6,262 nucleotides of DNA from Planctomycetota bacterium (GCA_021803885.1 JAJZKY010000291.1:1-6262); one strand, 5' to 3'; shown: positions 1 to 6,139, counted from the first letter of the stretch. Made by a program: numbers and translations. Notes: a model not told the origin generated them from the sequence alone.

Positions 1-1062
1 CTGCCGAAACAGCGAACCACGCCACCAGAAAAACGCCCCCAGAAGGCTTATACCGATGAGCGCCATGCCGATGGCCACCATCAGGTGGTACGACTGAAAC
101 ACCGGGTTTACCGGAGGCCAGTCGGTCCTCGGAAATGCGTCAAGCCCCGTCACCGGCGCCTTGGTGTTGCAGTACATGAGCCAGCTGAGCATGCCCGGAA
201 TTTTCAGACCCATCACCTGCTCTCTGGCGACATCCACCCAACCAAACAGGCTCATGGCCGCCGGGGCATGGGCAGGAAAATGCCCTTCAAAAGCCGCGAG
301 TTTCGCCGGTTGATATTTGCCGATCATTTTGGCGTTGATATCACCGGAAAGCAGTTGCGCCAGCGAACAAACAACAGCCACCACCAAACCAATTTTGATG
401 GCCCGCCGGGCAATCTCTTCATGTTGTCGCTTAAGCACATAATAGGCCGACACGCTTAAAACCAGAAAGGCCCCGGTTAAAAACGCCCCCAGCAGCACAT
501 GCCCCAGCCGATCAAGCGTGGAAGGATTAAGCACAACCGCCCAAAAATCAACGAGCTTGGCCCGCACATTGCCATCGGGCATTTTGACGATTTTGAACCC
601 CGCGGGCGTCTGCATCCAGGAGTTGGCCACGTTGATCCATACGGCACTGAAGATGGAGCCAAGCGATACCATTAACGTCGAAAAAAAGTGCATTTTTGGC
701 CCCACGCGGTCCCAGCCAAAAAGCAGTAGCGCTAAAAAACCCGACTCCAGAAAAAAAGCGAAAATGCCTTCCGACGCAAGCGGCGCGCCAAAAATATCAC
801 CCACAAAGCGCGAGTACGCCGCCCAGTTGGTGCCAAACTCAAACTCCATCACAATGCCGGTGGCCACGCCGAGGCCGAAGGTCAAGGCGAAAATGCGCGT
901 CCAGAAGCGGGCCATGCGTTCGTAGGTTTTGTCGCGCGTTTTAAGGTACAGGGCCTCCATAATGGTCATGATGGCCGCCAGGCCGATGCTCATGGGTGGA
1001 AAGATGTAATGGAACGATATGGTAAGCCCAAATTGAATTCGGGATAACATCAGGGCGTTCAT
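1..1062 (-). CDS. cydA: cytochrome bd ubiquinol oxidase subunit I, C-terminus cut off by window edge
   Basis: CydA is the quinol-oxidising, haem-carrying membrane subunit of cytochrome bd oxidase, which reduces O2 to water at high affinity in the inner membrane. The 354 visible residues begin MNALMLSRIQFGLT and align throughout with E. coli CydA. H18 matches the haem b595 ligand, E98 and E106 (EGIFAFFLESGF) match the conserved glutamates, H188 (RLGHVLLG) matches the b558 histidine, and M328 (SYHLMVAIG) matches the second b558 ligand. In the quinol loop, K254 and E259 (QPAKLAAFEGHF) have the spacing of E. coli K252 and E257. The segment between that motif and M328 is far shorter than in E. coli, so this is a short-Q-loop CydA. 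The start at 1062 has GAGG five bases upstream. The reading frame is open to base 1; the remaining part and any cydB lie outside. It is divergent from an Rrf2 regulator that probably controls it. Confidence 0.97.
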   Translation of the reverse strand, partial: MNALMLSRIQFGLTISFHYIFPPMSIGLAAIMTIMEALYLKTRDKTYERMARFWTRIFALTFGLGVATGIVMEFEFGTNWAAYSRFVGDIFGAPLASEGIFAFFLESGFLALLLFGWDRVGPKMHFFSTLMVSLGSIFSAVWINVANSWMQTPAGFKIVKMPDGNVRAKLVDFWAVVLNPSTLDRLGHVLLGAFLTGAFLVLSVSAYYVLKRQHEEIARRAIKIGLVVAVVCSLAQLLSGDINAKMIGKYQPAKLAAFEGHFPAHAPAAMSLFGWVDVAREQVMGLKIPGMLSWLMYCNTKAPVTGLDAFPRTDWPPVNPVFQSYHLMVAIGMALIGISLLGAFFWWRGSLFRQ

Positions 1063-1172
1063 AAGGCCTCATTTCTCGAAAACGGTGCGAGCCGCGGGTT
1101 ATCGCGCGGGTGGCAGACACATCCTGCCGTGGAGCGTTTGCGCCCGCATACCCGGTACGCCGATAAAAGGGC

Positions 1173-1201
1173 TTGGCATTCGCGGCCCTCTTTGCTATAT
1201 A
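1173..1201 (+). promoter_or_regulatory. candidate sigma70-like promoter of the Rrf2 regulator gene
   Basis: TTGGCA (1173-1178), a 17-base spacer, then TATATA (1196-1201). Its -10 box overlaps the minus-strand cydA -10 box by four bases inside the palindrome GCTATATATAGC (1194-1205), so polymerase should not be able to occupy both promoters at once. Transcription would start near 1208, about 48 nt before the regulator ATG. Inferred from sequence only. Confidence 0.5.
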
Positions 1202-1226
1202 TAGCGAGAGGATTTGTGTATATCAA
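1198..1226 (-). promoter_or_regulatory. candidate sigma70-like promoter of cydA
   Basis: Read on the minus strand, TTGATA (1226-1221) is followed by exactly 17 bases and then TATATA (1203-1198). Both hexamers are close to consensus at the ideal spacing. Transcription would start near 1191, giving a leader of about 130 nt before the cydA ATG. That leader contains a small hairpin (GGCAG/CTGCC, around 1118-1134). The -35 box is also the left arm of an inverted repeat (1221-1239), so a protein bound there would block this promoter. Inferred from sequence only. Confidence 0.6.
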
Positions 1227-1239
1227 GGTATGGTTGATA
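1221..1239. promoter_or_regulatory. candidate operator, inverted repeat TATCAA-N7-TTGATA
   Basis: A perfect 6-bp inverted repeat with a 7-bp centre lies in the cydA/Rrf2 intergenic region. The left arm coincides with the -35 box of the cydA promoter. The whole element lies just downstream of the predicted start of the regulator transcript. A dimer bound here could repress cydA by occlusion and its own gene by roadblock. Binding by the adjacent Rrf2 protein is inferred from position; I cannot match it to a published Rrf2 consensus. Confidence 0.4.
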
Positions 1240-1255
1240 AAAATGGTGAACAACA

Positions 1256-1696
1256 ATGCTCGGACAAACGTGTGAATATGCCCTGCGGGTCATGGTGTTT
1301 TTGGCCGCCAACGAAGGCCAACCTGTAACAACACGCGCCATCGCCACCGGCACCCTGGTGCCGGAGGGCTATCTGGCCAAAATTCTTCAAACTTTAAGCC
1401 GGGCGGGTTTTGTGAAGTCGCAGCGCGGCCTGCATGGCGGCTCGGTGCTGCGCAAAGCAGCTGACGATATTACGCTGCTTGAAATCGTCCAGGCCATTAA
1501 TCCTCTTCGCCGCATCGAAACGTGCCCGCTGGCCCTGGCATGGCATGGCAAAGACCTGTGCCCGCTGCATCGGCGACTTGATGAGGCCATCGCCGGGGTC
1601 GAAACCGTGCTTCGCAACTCCACCATCGCCGATTTGCTGGTGAGCCGCAAAAATCACCGCAGCCGCGATGCACTATGCCCGCAGCCTAAACTTTAA
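1256..1696 (+). CDS. Rrf2 family transcriptional regulator, probable Fe-S redox sensor
   Basis: A 146-residue winged-helix DNA-binding protein of the IscR/NsrR/RirA family. The N-terminus (QTCEYALRVMVFLA) is the family's first helix. Residues 24-56 form the helix-turn-helix (TRAIATGTLVPEGYLAKILQTL), followed by the wing motif RGLHGG (57-62). The cluster region reads CPLALAWHGKDLCPLH: C90, C102 and H105 have the spacing of IscR C92, C104 and H107, but the middle cysteine is replaced by W96, with H97 beside it. An iron-sulfur cluster with altered ligation is therefore possible. A further Cys is at position 6. Rrf2 proteins sense O2, NO, iron or redox state, which suits control of the divergent cytochrome bd gene. 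The ATG at 1256 has only a weak GGTGA upstream. Family assignment is firm; the signal and target are inferred. Confidence 0.93.
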   Translation: MLGQTCEYALRVMVFLAANEGQPVTTRAIATGTLVPEGYLAKILQTLSRAGFVKSQRGLHGGSVLRKAADDITLLEIVQAINPLRRIETCPLALAWHGKDLCPLHRRLDEAIAGVETVLRNSTIADLLVSRKNHRSRDALCPQPKL

Positions 1697-1701
1697 CCGT
1701 T

Positions 1702-1729
1702 GGCCGGAGACCTCTGCCTATTTTTTCTT
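1702..1729 (+). terminator. weak candidate terminator after the Rrf2 gene
   Basis: An imperfect GC-rich hairpin (GGCCGGAG...CTCTGCC, 1702-1718) is followed directly by TATTTTTTCTT. The stem has mismatches, so the T-run is the better half of the evidence. It lies six bases past the regulator stop codon, where a terminator would be expected. Confidence 0.3.
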
Positions 1730-1860
1730 CTAAAACCCCCATGGGTTACTTGTTGCCAAGGGCCGGTTATCCTAGACTAACAGCCTGTGAGCCTGCCGCT
1801 CGAGCTTGTTTTGAGTGCCTGCGGTATTGCTATTAAAGATTTGTATAAAGGCAAAGCAAC

Positions 1861-2424
1861 ATGGAAAACATCATCCGGGGGAAGGCATTTGTTCTCGGCG
1901 ACAATATTGATACCGATCAAATCATTCCCGCCAAATTTCTGGCCTACAACCCCTCCGACCCTGCCGAGCGAAAGTTCTTCGGCATGTACGCCATGAACGG
2001 CGTACCCGCCGGGCAAACCGGCCTGCCCGCGGGCAATATTCCGTTTGTGCGGCCCAATGAGTTTCAAAGCGAGTTTACCATTGTTATCGGTGGCAAAAAT
2101 TTCGGCTGCGGCAGTTCGCGCGAACACGCTCCTTTGGCCATTGCCGAGGCCGGCGCCCGGGTGGTAATTGCCGAGTTTTATGCCCGCATCTTTTTCCGCA
2201 ACTGCGTCAACGGCGGGTATCTGGTGCCGTGCGAATCGGTGCAGCGCCTGGTCGAAAAGATACATACCGGCGATGAACTGGTGGTTGACCTGGCCCAATG
2301 CACCGTTACCAACGAAACGCGCAAAGCCACCCATCAGTTAAAACCCCTGGGCGATGTAAAGCCCATTATCGAAGCCGGCGGCGTTTTTGAATACGCCCGC
2401 TTGGCCGGCATGATCAAACGTTAA
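1861..2424 (+). CDS. leuD: 3-isopropylmalate dehydratase small subunit
   Basis: LeuD pairs with the 4Fe-4S large subunit LeuC to form cytoplasmic isopropylmalate isomerase, which interconverts 2- and 3-isopropylmalate in leucine synthesis. The 187-residue protein shows the aconitase swivel-domain signatures: GDNIDTDQIIPAKFL (13-27) near the N-terminus and FGCGSSREHAP (81-91), the substrate-binding loop. ARIFFRNCVNGGYLVP follows in the second half. The length is within the usual small-subunit range. An insert of about 40 residues between the two motifs suggests a branch distinct from the short archaeal type. Homoaconitase small subunit is an alternative, since the families are hard to separate by eye. 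The start has AAAGG nine bases upstream. leuC is not next to it, and the 164-bp upstream gap shows only weak promoter-like boxes (for example TATTAA near 1831). Confidence 0.9.
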   Translation: MENIIRGKAFVLGDNIDTDQIIPAKFLAYNPSDPAERKFFGMYAMNGVPAGQTGLPAGNIPFVRPNEFQSEFTIVIGGKNFGCGSSREHAPLAIAEAGARVVIAEFYARIFFRNCVNGGYLVPCESVQRLVEKIHTGDELVVDLAQCTVTNETRKATHQLKPLGDVKPIIEAGGVFEYARLAGMIKR

Positions 2425-2508
2425 TCGTCGCAGCGGGCGGCGGGCGATACCTCTGCCAGCAGCCGCCATGTGCCGACGTTGCAACATCTTCATCATTTTG
2501 GATAGACC

Positions 2509-3783
2509 ATGAAAATACTTCTCGTAGGCTCCGGCGGGCGCGAACACGCCATGGCCAGCCGCATCAAAGCCAGCCCGCTCTGCAGCCGCCTGTATATTGC
2601 ACCGGGCAACCCCGGTATGGCTCCGCTGGGCGATCTTGTGCCCATCAAAGCCGATGATGTAGCCGGCCTGGTTAAGTTTGCCGTCAGCGAAAAGATCGGC
2701 CTTGTGGCCATCGGCCCGGAAGATCCGCTCGCACGCGGGCTGGCCGATGCTTTGCATAAAGAAAGAATCAAGGCGTTTGGCCCGTCGCAACAGGGCGCGC
2801 AGCTCGAGGCCGACAAGGCATTTTCCAAAAAAATAATGCGTGAGGCGGCCATTCCCACCGCCGAGGGGCGGGCATTTACCCAGCTGCGCGACGCTTTGGC
2901 CTATATAGAGTCGCGCACCGACCCGCTCGTGGTCAAGGCGGCCGGTTTGGCCCGCGGCAAGGGCGTCATTGTCTGCGCCGACCCGGTCGAAGCCATTGAT
3001 GCGGTGCGCAACATCATGGAGAAAAAAATCTTCGGCGACGCCGGCAAAACTGTCGTCGTTGAAGAACGCCTCGCCGGACCCGAAATTTCGCTGCTGGCAT
3101 TTGTGGATGGCCGCCACGCCTATCTCATGGAAGCCGCCCAGGACCACAAGCGCATCGGCGACGGCGACACCGGCCCCAATACCGGCGGCATGGGCGCTTA
3201 CAGCCCCGCACCGCTGCTTACCGATGACATCATCACCAAAGCCCAGCGCGAGATTATTGTTCCGCTGCTCGACGCCCTGCATCGGCATGAAATTGATTAT
3301 CGCGGCATATTGTATATCGGGCTTATGCTCACCACCGCCGGGCCGAAAACACTGGAGTTTAACTGCCGCTTTGGCGACCCCGAAGCGCAGCCGCTGCTCA
3401 TGCGGCTTAAATCCGACCTTGTGGATGTCATGCTGGCATGCGTAGACCGGCAGATTGACCGCCTCACCCTGGAGTGGGACCCGCGCGCGGCCATTTGCGT
3501 GGTGCTCGCTTCCGAGGGTTACGGCTGGAAGCCCGATGACCAGGTTACCAGAGGCGTGACAATCACCGGCCTCGAAGAAGCGGCCCGCCTGCCCGGCGTG
3601 CAGATATTTCATGCCGGCACCGCCCTGAAGGATGGCCGCCTTGTCACCAGCGGCGGCCGCGTTTTAGGCGTTTGCGCTTCAGGCGACGACCTGGCCCAGG
3701 CCCGTAAAACCGCATACAGCGCCATCGAAAAAATTCATTTCGACGGCATGCAGTATCGGCGCGACATCGGCGCGCGAGTATAA
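2509..3783 (+). CDS. purD: phosphoribosylamine-glycine ligase (GAR synthetase)
   Basis: PurD catalyses the second step of purine synthesis, joining glycine to 5-phosphoribosylamine with ATP to give glycinamide ribonucleotide in the cytoplasm. At 424 residues it has the normal length of a monofunctional enzyme. It opens with MKILLVGSGGREHA, the N-domain phosphate-binding loop. The ATP-grasp domain follows, with KAAGLARGKGVIV near 145-157, then DHKRIGDGDTGPNTGGMGAY starting near 212, and the PurD signature RFGDPEAQ at 287-294. The C-terminal domain ends IHFDGMQYRRDIGARV, as in other PurD proteins. The start has a modest GGA six bases upstream. It lies 84 bp after leuD, so co-transcription is possible but functionally unforced. 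Downstream it converges with the buf operon. No purine-type leader is visible. Confidence 0.97.
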   Translation: MKILLVGSGGREHAMASRIKASPLCSRLYIAPGNPGMAPLGDLVPIKADDVAGLVKFAVSEKIGLVAIGPEDPLARGLADALHKERIKAFGPSQQGAQLEADKAFSKKIMREAAIPTAEGRAFTQLRDALAYIESRTDPLVVKAAGLARGKGVIVCADPVEAIDAVRNIMEKKIFGDAGKTVVVEERLAGPEISLLAFVDGRHAYLMEAAQDHKRIGDGDTGPNTGGMGAYSPAPLLTDDIITKAQREIIVPLLDALHRHEIDYRGILYIGLMLTTAGPKTLEFNCRFGDPEAQPLLMRLKSDLVDVMLACVDRQIDRLTLEWDPRAAICVVLASEGYGWKPDDQVTRGVTITGLEEAARLPGVQIFHAGTALKDGRLVTSGGRVLGVCASGDDLAQARKTAYSAIEKIHFDGMQYRRDIGARV

Positions 3784-3788
3784 GAGTT

Positions 3789-3892
3789 TGGCAGGCAATC
3801 GAGGCCGTGCGGCTGCGCGAATTGTAATGACCTGCCAGGCACTCGCCGATACACCCCGTAACCTTTTGCTACACCCGCAGGTGGTGCGGATG
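3789..3892. repeat. inverted repeats between convergent purD and bufC
   Basis: The 112-bp gap between the two stop codons holds two inverted repeats: TGGCAGG (3789-3795) with CCTGCCA (3831-3837), and the tight hairpin CCGCA-GGTGG-TGCGG (3875-3889). Neither is followed by a T-run on either strand, so they are not textbook intrinsic terminators, though their position between convergent genes fits transcript-end structures. No gene is visible here. Confidence 0.3.
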
Positions 3893-3895
3893 GTA

Positions 3896-4894
3896 TTAAC
3901 GCTTTACGCGGGACGTCTTGCGTCGGCATAGCCAGCCTAGCTGTGCAAAAATGGCAAACCATTCACGAAATTTGGCTGCCATAGCTTCTGAACTTAGCCC
4001 GGGTGTGGCCGCGGTGGCACACGCCTGCAAAAGTGTGCGGCCGCGGCGCAATTCGTTGAGCAGCGCAAACGCCACCGGCTCCAAACGCTTGTAATACACC
4101 GAATTGTCCACTCGATGAATGGCCAGCAGCGTAGGCTGCGGCTTGGGCAATGGGACCGGTTCTTTAACCCCGGCATGCTGCCGCTCGGCTTCGCCGGCCT
4201 CGGTTCGCACCGACCGCTGTTTTTTAAGCGCCACCGAAAACTCATCAAGCGGGTACGCAAGCTCCAGCAACACCACATAGGGCTGCAGGCTCATTCGCAA
4301 CTTCGCCGGGTTGGCTCCCGCAATGTCCTGTGCGGAAATAGGCTCAATTGCAGGCTCGTCGAAGGCTACGATCTGGCCCCATTCAAAACGAATGATGTCG
4401 GAGCCAAGCCGCTGATGACGGCCCAGCCAGTGCGGCTCCTTCAATACAAATTGCTCAAGCCTATCGCCGAGGTTACGCAGCATAAAAGAGTTGGAAGGAT
4501 AGCGCGTCAAATAAGCCCGGCACAAGGCATTAAATTTTTGCTCGCCAAGAATGGCCTGCAGCCCCGGAAAGTCCTCGTACAGGCAGTCCAAAAGCCTAAA
4601 CCAGTATTGCCGATTATATATTTCAAGCCGCTCGAAGCTGGTGAGGCGGTCGTTGGGTTTCATGAACTTTCCGGCATAGGCCTTCATGGGCGAGCCATCC
4701 ACCCAATACCGCTGCATATGAAACCCGGCCGTAAGCGGCCGACAAACAGCCGCGAGCATGCTTCGCTGCAATTCAAGCAGATCGCGTTGCGAGGCGACTC
4801 GCCTTGGCGGTTTAGGACGCTTGGCGGCCAAGTGCGGCTCCCGCCGCGGCTTGCTGCGAGCCGCCGCGCCGGTATTTGTTTTATGACGCTTCAC
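3896..4894 (-). CDS. bufC: bufferin-type maturation partner protein, DUF2063 family
   Basis: A DUF2063 protein (332 residues from GTG), the usual partner of DUF692 oxidases in bufferin and Hvf systems. Such partners are thought to present the precursor to the oxidase. The DUF2063 core is clear: LLELQRSMLAAV (39-50), then RLEIYNRQYWFRLLDCLYED (89-108), FPGLQAILG (109-117), RAYLTRYPSNSFMLRNLGDR (126-145) and IIRFEWGQIVAFD (167-179). The C-terminal half is a second domain of the kind seen in BufC proteins, with a charged, proline-rich linker (about 232-255). I chose GTG 4894 because AGGGGG lies five bases upstream and it overlaps the bufB stop by 14 bp, a sign of translational coupling. An in-frame ATG at 4954 would overlap bufB by 74 bp. 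A TTG near 4831 is a third option. The first ~37 residues are unusually rich in Lys, Arg and Pro. Confidence 0.88.
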   Translation of the reverse strand: MKRHKTNTGAAARSKPRREPHLAAKRPKPPRRVASQRDLLELQRSMLAAVCRPLTAGFHMQRYWVDGSPMKAYAGKFMKPNDRLTSFERLEIYNRQYWFRLLDCLYEDFPGLQAILGEQKFNALCRAYLTRYPSNSFMLRNLGDRLEQFVLKEPHWLGRHQRLGSDIIRFEWGQIVAFDEPAIEPISAQDIAGANPAKLRMSLQPYVVLLELAYPLDEFSVALKKQRSVRTEAGEAERQHAGVKEPVPLPKPQPTLLAIHRVDNSVYYKRLEPVAFALLNELRRGRTLLQACATAATPGLSSEAMAAKFREWFAIFAQLGWLCRRKTSRVKR

Positions 4895-5777
4895 ATAAGC
4901 CCCCTGCCGGCAAAGGGGCCGGCGCTTTGTCTGGCTTTTGCGCCACAACCTCATCTAAAAATTTGCGGGCCTTGAGCGCTTCGCGATGCACCTCTGCAAA
5001 GGGAGGTATGTGGGCGTCCCATTCCAGCAACGTAGACGTCGGGCCGCACAACTCTATGGCACGGGCGTAGAGCTTCCATACCGGGTCGAGCACGGGGTGA
5101 TCGTGCGTATCGAGAATATATTTTTCAAACTTGGAGTGGCCGGCAATGTGTATTTGCCCCACGCGCTGGTGCGGCACGCCGTTGACGTAATCCATCGGGT
5201 TGAAATTATGATTCTGCGAGGAGACATAAATGTTGTTAACATCCAGCAGAATGCCGCAGTCGGCCTGTTCCACCACCTCGGTTAAAAACTCCCATTCGGT
5301 CATTTGCGACTGATGAAACTCAGTATAGCTGCTGACATTTTCCACGCATATGGGGACTTCCAGTGTGTCCATAGCTTCGCGAATGCGGCGCGCCATAACT
5401 TTGGCCGCGCCAAATGTATAGGGCATGGGCAAAAGATCGTGGCTGTAGGTTCCGTCCACACTGCCCCAGCATAAATGGTCGGAAAGAAAGGGTGTTTTGG
5501 TGCGTTTAATCAGGTTCTTAAGCCGATGCAGGTGCTGCTTATTCAAGCCTTTGGCCGAGCCTAAATACATCGCCACGCCATGCTGAATCACCTGGTATTG
5601 TTCGAGAATTTGATCGAGCATCTGCAGTGGCCGGCCAGCGTCGAGCATGTAGTTTTCCGAAATAATTTCAAACCAGTCCACTAAGGGCTTTTTTGAGAGA
5701 ATATGGTCGTAATGCGGTATGCGCAGGCCTATGCCTATGCCTAGATTGGTAAAGCCATTGTGCTTGTTGGCAGCCAT
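4881..5777 (-). CDS. bufB: multinuclear non-heme iron oxidase (MNIO, DUF692), bufferin-modifying enzyme
   Basis: A DUF692 TIM-barrel protein of 298 residues, the enzyme family that uses a cluster of two or three irons and O2 to rearrange peptide cysteines (MbnB, HvfB and BufB relatives). Family blocks run in order: GIGIGLRIPHYDHIL (13-27), QHGVAMYLGS (65-74), LSDHLCWG (98-105), HDLLPMPYT (113-121), VENVSSYTEF (145-154), CGILLDVNNIYVSSQNHNF (174-192), QIHIAGH (208-214), DTHDHPV (223-229) and LLEWDAHIP (250-258). Likely metal or active-site residues among these are H66, H101, E146, D179, H210, D223, H225 and E252. I start at ATG 5777 (GGAG nine bases upstream). A GTG at 5822 would add 15 residues but sits in the loop of an intergenic hairpin with no properly spaced ribosome-binding site. 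It should modify the upstream bufA product together with BufC. Confidence 0.95.
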   Translation of the reverse strand: MAANKHNGFTNLGIGIGLRIPHYDHILSKKPLVDWFEIISENYMLDAGRPLQMLDQILEQYQVIQHGVAMYLGSAKGLNKQHLHRLKNLIKRTKTPFLSDHLCWGSVDGTYSHDLLPMPYTFGAAKVMARRIREAMDTLEVPICVENVSSYTEFHQSQMTEWEFLTEVVEQADCGILLDVNNIYVSSQNHNFNPMDYVNGVPHQRVGQIHIAGHSKFEKYILDTHDHPVLDPVWKLYARAIELCGPTSTLLEWDAHIPPFAEVHREALKARKFLDEVVAQKPDKAPAPLPAGGLCEAS

Positions 5778-5797
5778 GGGCGCCCGCTCCAAAACAA

Positions 5798-5835
5798 GGC
5801 TGGCGGGAATGCGGCAAGCCACACCCCCGCCAGCC
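5798..5835 (-). terminator. intercistronic hairpin between bufA and bufB, possible attenuator
   Basis: A perfect 10-bp inverted repeat: on the minus strand GGCTGGCGGG (5835-5826), an 18-base loop, then CCCGCCAGCC (5807-5798), followed by TTGTTTTGG. The strong GC stem with a short, impure T stretch resembles a leaky intrinsic terminator or an RNA-stabilising structure. Placed 22 bp after the precursor stop codon and 20 bp before the oxidase start, it could keep precursor mRNA more abundant than enzyme mRNA. Confidence 0.5.
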
Positions 5836-5857
5836 CATTGACATCACCATTGTACAA

Positions 5858-6139
5858 TTATTTAGGCACAACCGTGTTGCAACCACCCATCCCTTTGCAT
5901 GAGTTTTTGCCGGCGCAGCTGTTATTCGCCGTCTTACAGCCGCCCTGCCCTTTACACGAATTCTTGCCTCTGCAGGTATGGGCATCAAGGGCCATGGCCC
6001 CGGCATTTACACCCGCTTGCGCAAGAACCTGTCCCTGCGAGCTGGTAGCGGCCGTCGCCGTACCCAACGAAAGACCCGACATGGCGGCTGCCGCAAACAG
6101 AGCCGACGCCGCTGAAACTGCCATACGATTGGTAAACAT
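5858..6139 (-). CDS. bufA: bufferin-like RiPP metallophore precursor, exported, six cysteines
   Basis: A 93-residue precursor. Residues 1-30 form a signal peptide: Asn4-Arg5, a hydrophobic Ala-rich core (7-26) and a likely cleavage site after A28-T29-A30, so the product should reach the periplasm. A short spacer (31-53) precedes the cysteine core. There C56, C62, C68 and C75, C81, C87 form two copies of CxGKNSCKGxGGC, separated by six residues, and the protein ends TVVPK. The next genes are a DUF692 oxidase and a DUF2063 protein, the genetic signature of bufferins. In those peptides cysteines become copper-binding 5-thiooxazoles after BufB/BufC processing. Here the modification and the metal are inferred, not seen. 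AGGAG seven bases before the ATG is an excellent ribosome-binding site. I cannot say which BufA subfamily it belongs to. Confidence 0.9.
   Translation of the reverse strand: MFTNRMAVSAASALFAAAAMSGLSLGTATAATSSQGQVLAQAGVNAGAMALDAHTCRGKNSCKGQGGCKTANNSCAGKNSCKGMGGCNTVVPK
5879..5917 (-). repeat. cysteine motif copy 2 in BufA (CAGKNSCKGMGGC)
   Basis: Residues 75-87 of the precursor, with the same six-residue cysteine spacing as copy 1. Q is replaced by M and R by A; all Cys, Lys, Asn and most Gly positions are kept. Confidence 0.85.
5936..5974 (-). repeat. cysteine motif copy 1 in BufA (CRGKNSCKGQGGC)
   Basis: Residues 56-68 of the precursor, cysteines six apart. It matches copy 2 in 11 of 13 positions, but codon choice differs at many synonymous positions, so the duplication is old and kept by protein-level selection. 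A plausible core unit for modification by BufB. Confidence 0.85.
6078..6098. repeat. 21-bp direct repeat, copy inside bufA signal peptide
   Basis: These 21 bases, encoding FAAAAMS plus the partial next codon context of the BufA signal peptide on the minus strand, recur exactly at 6242-6262. The bases just to the left (6077 versus 6241) differ and similarity fades beyond. Confidence 0.85.

Noticed and set aside
85..925. Plus-strand open frames opposite cydA
   Set aside because: CydA runs uninterrupted from 1062 to the window edge with all haem ligands; the opposite frames are Arg/Lys/Pro-rich shadows.
1221..1239. FNR/Crp-type box upstream of cydA
   Set aside because: FNR sites read TTGAT-N4-ATCAA; here the half-sites are in the reverse order (TATCAA first) with a 7-bp centre, so it is not an FNR site.
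1777..2334. 185-codon frame antisense to leuD
   Set aside because: Opposite the conserved LeuD motifs and without family features of its own.
2425..2508. GGCGG...CCGCC pairing between leuD and purD as a terminator
   Set aside because: The stem is short, is not followed by a T-run, and lies between co-directional genes; too weak to call.
2338..3612. 424-codon open frame antisense to purD
   Set aside because: It lies wholly opposite leuD/purD codons, and its low-complexity Gly/Ala/His composition is that of a GC-rich shadow frame. purD on the other strand has complete family motifs.
4115..4975. 286-codon open frame on the plus strand opposite bufC
   Set aside because: Shadow of bufC; no recognisable domain, no ribosome-binding site, and the DUF2063 motifs on the minus strand are clear.
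5778..5822. GTG at 5822 as the bufB start
   Set aside because: It sits in the loop of the intergenic hairpin, its G-run is too close to serve as a ribosome-binding site, and the extra 15 residues do not resemble the family N-terminus.
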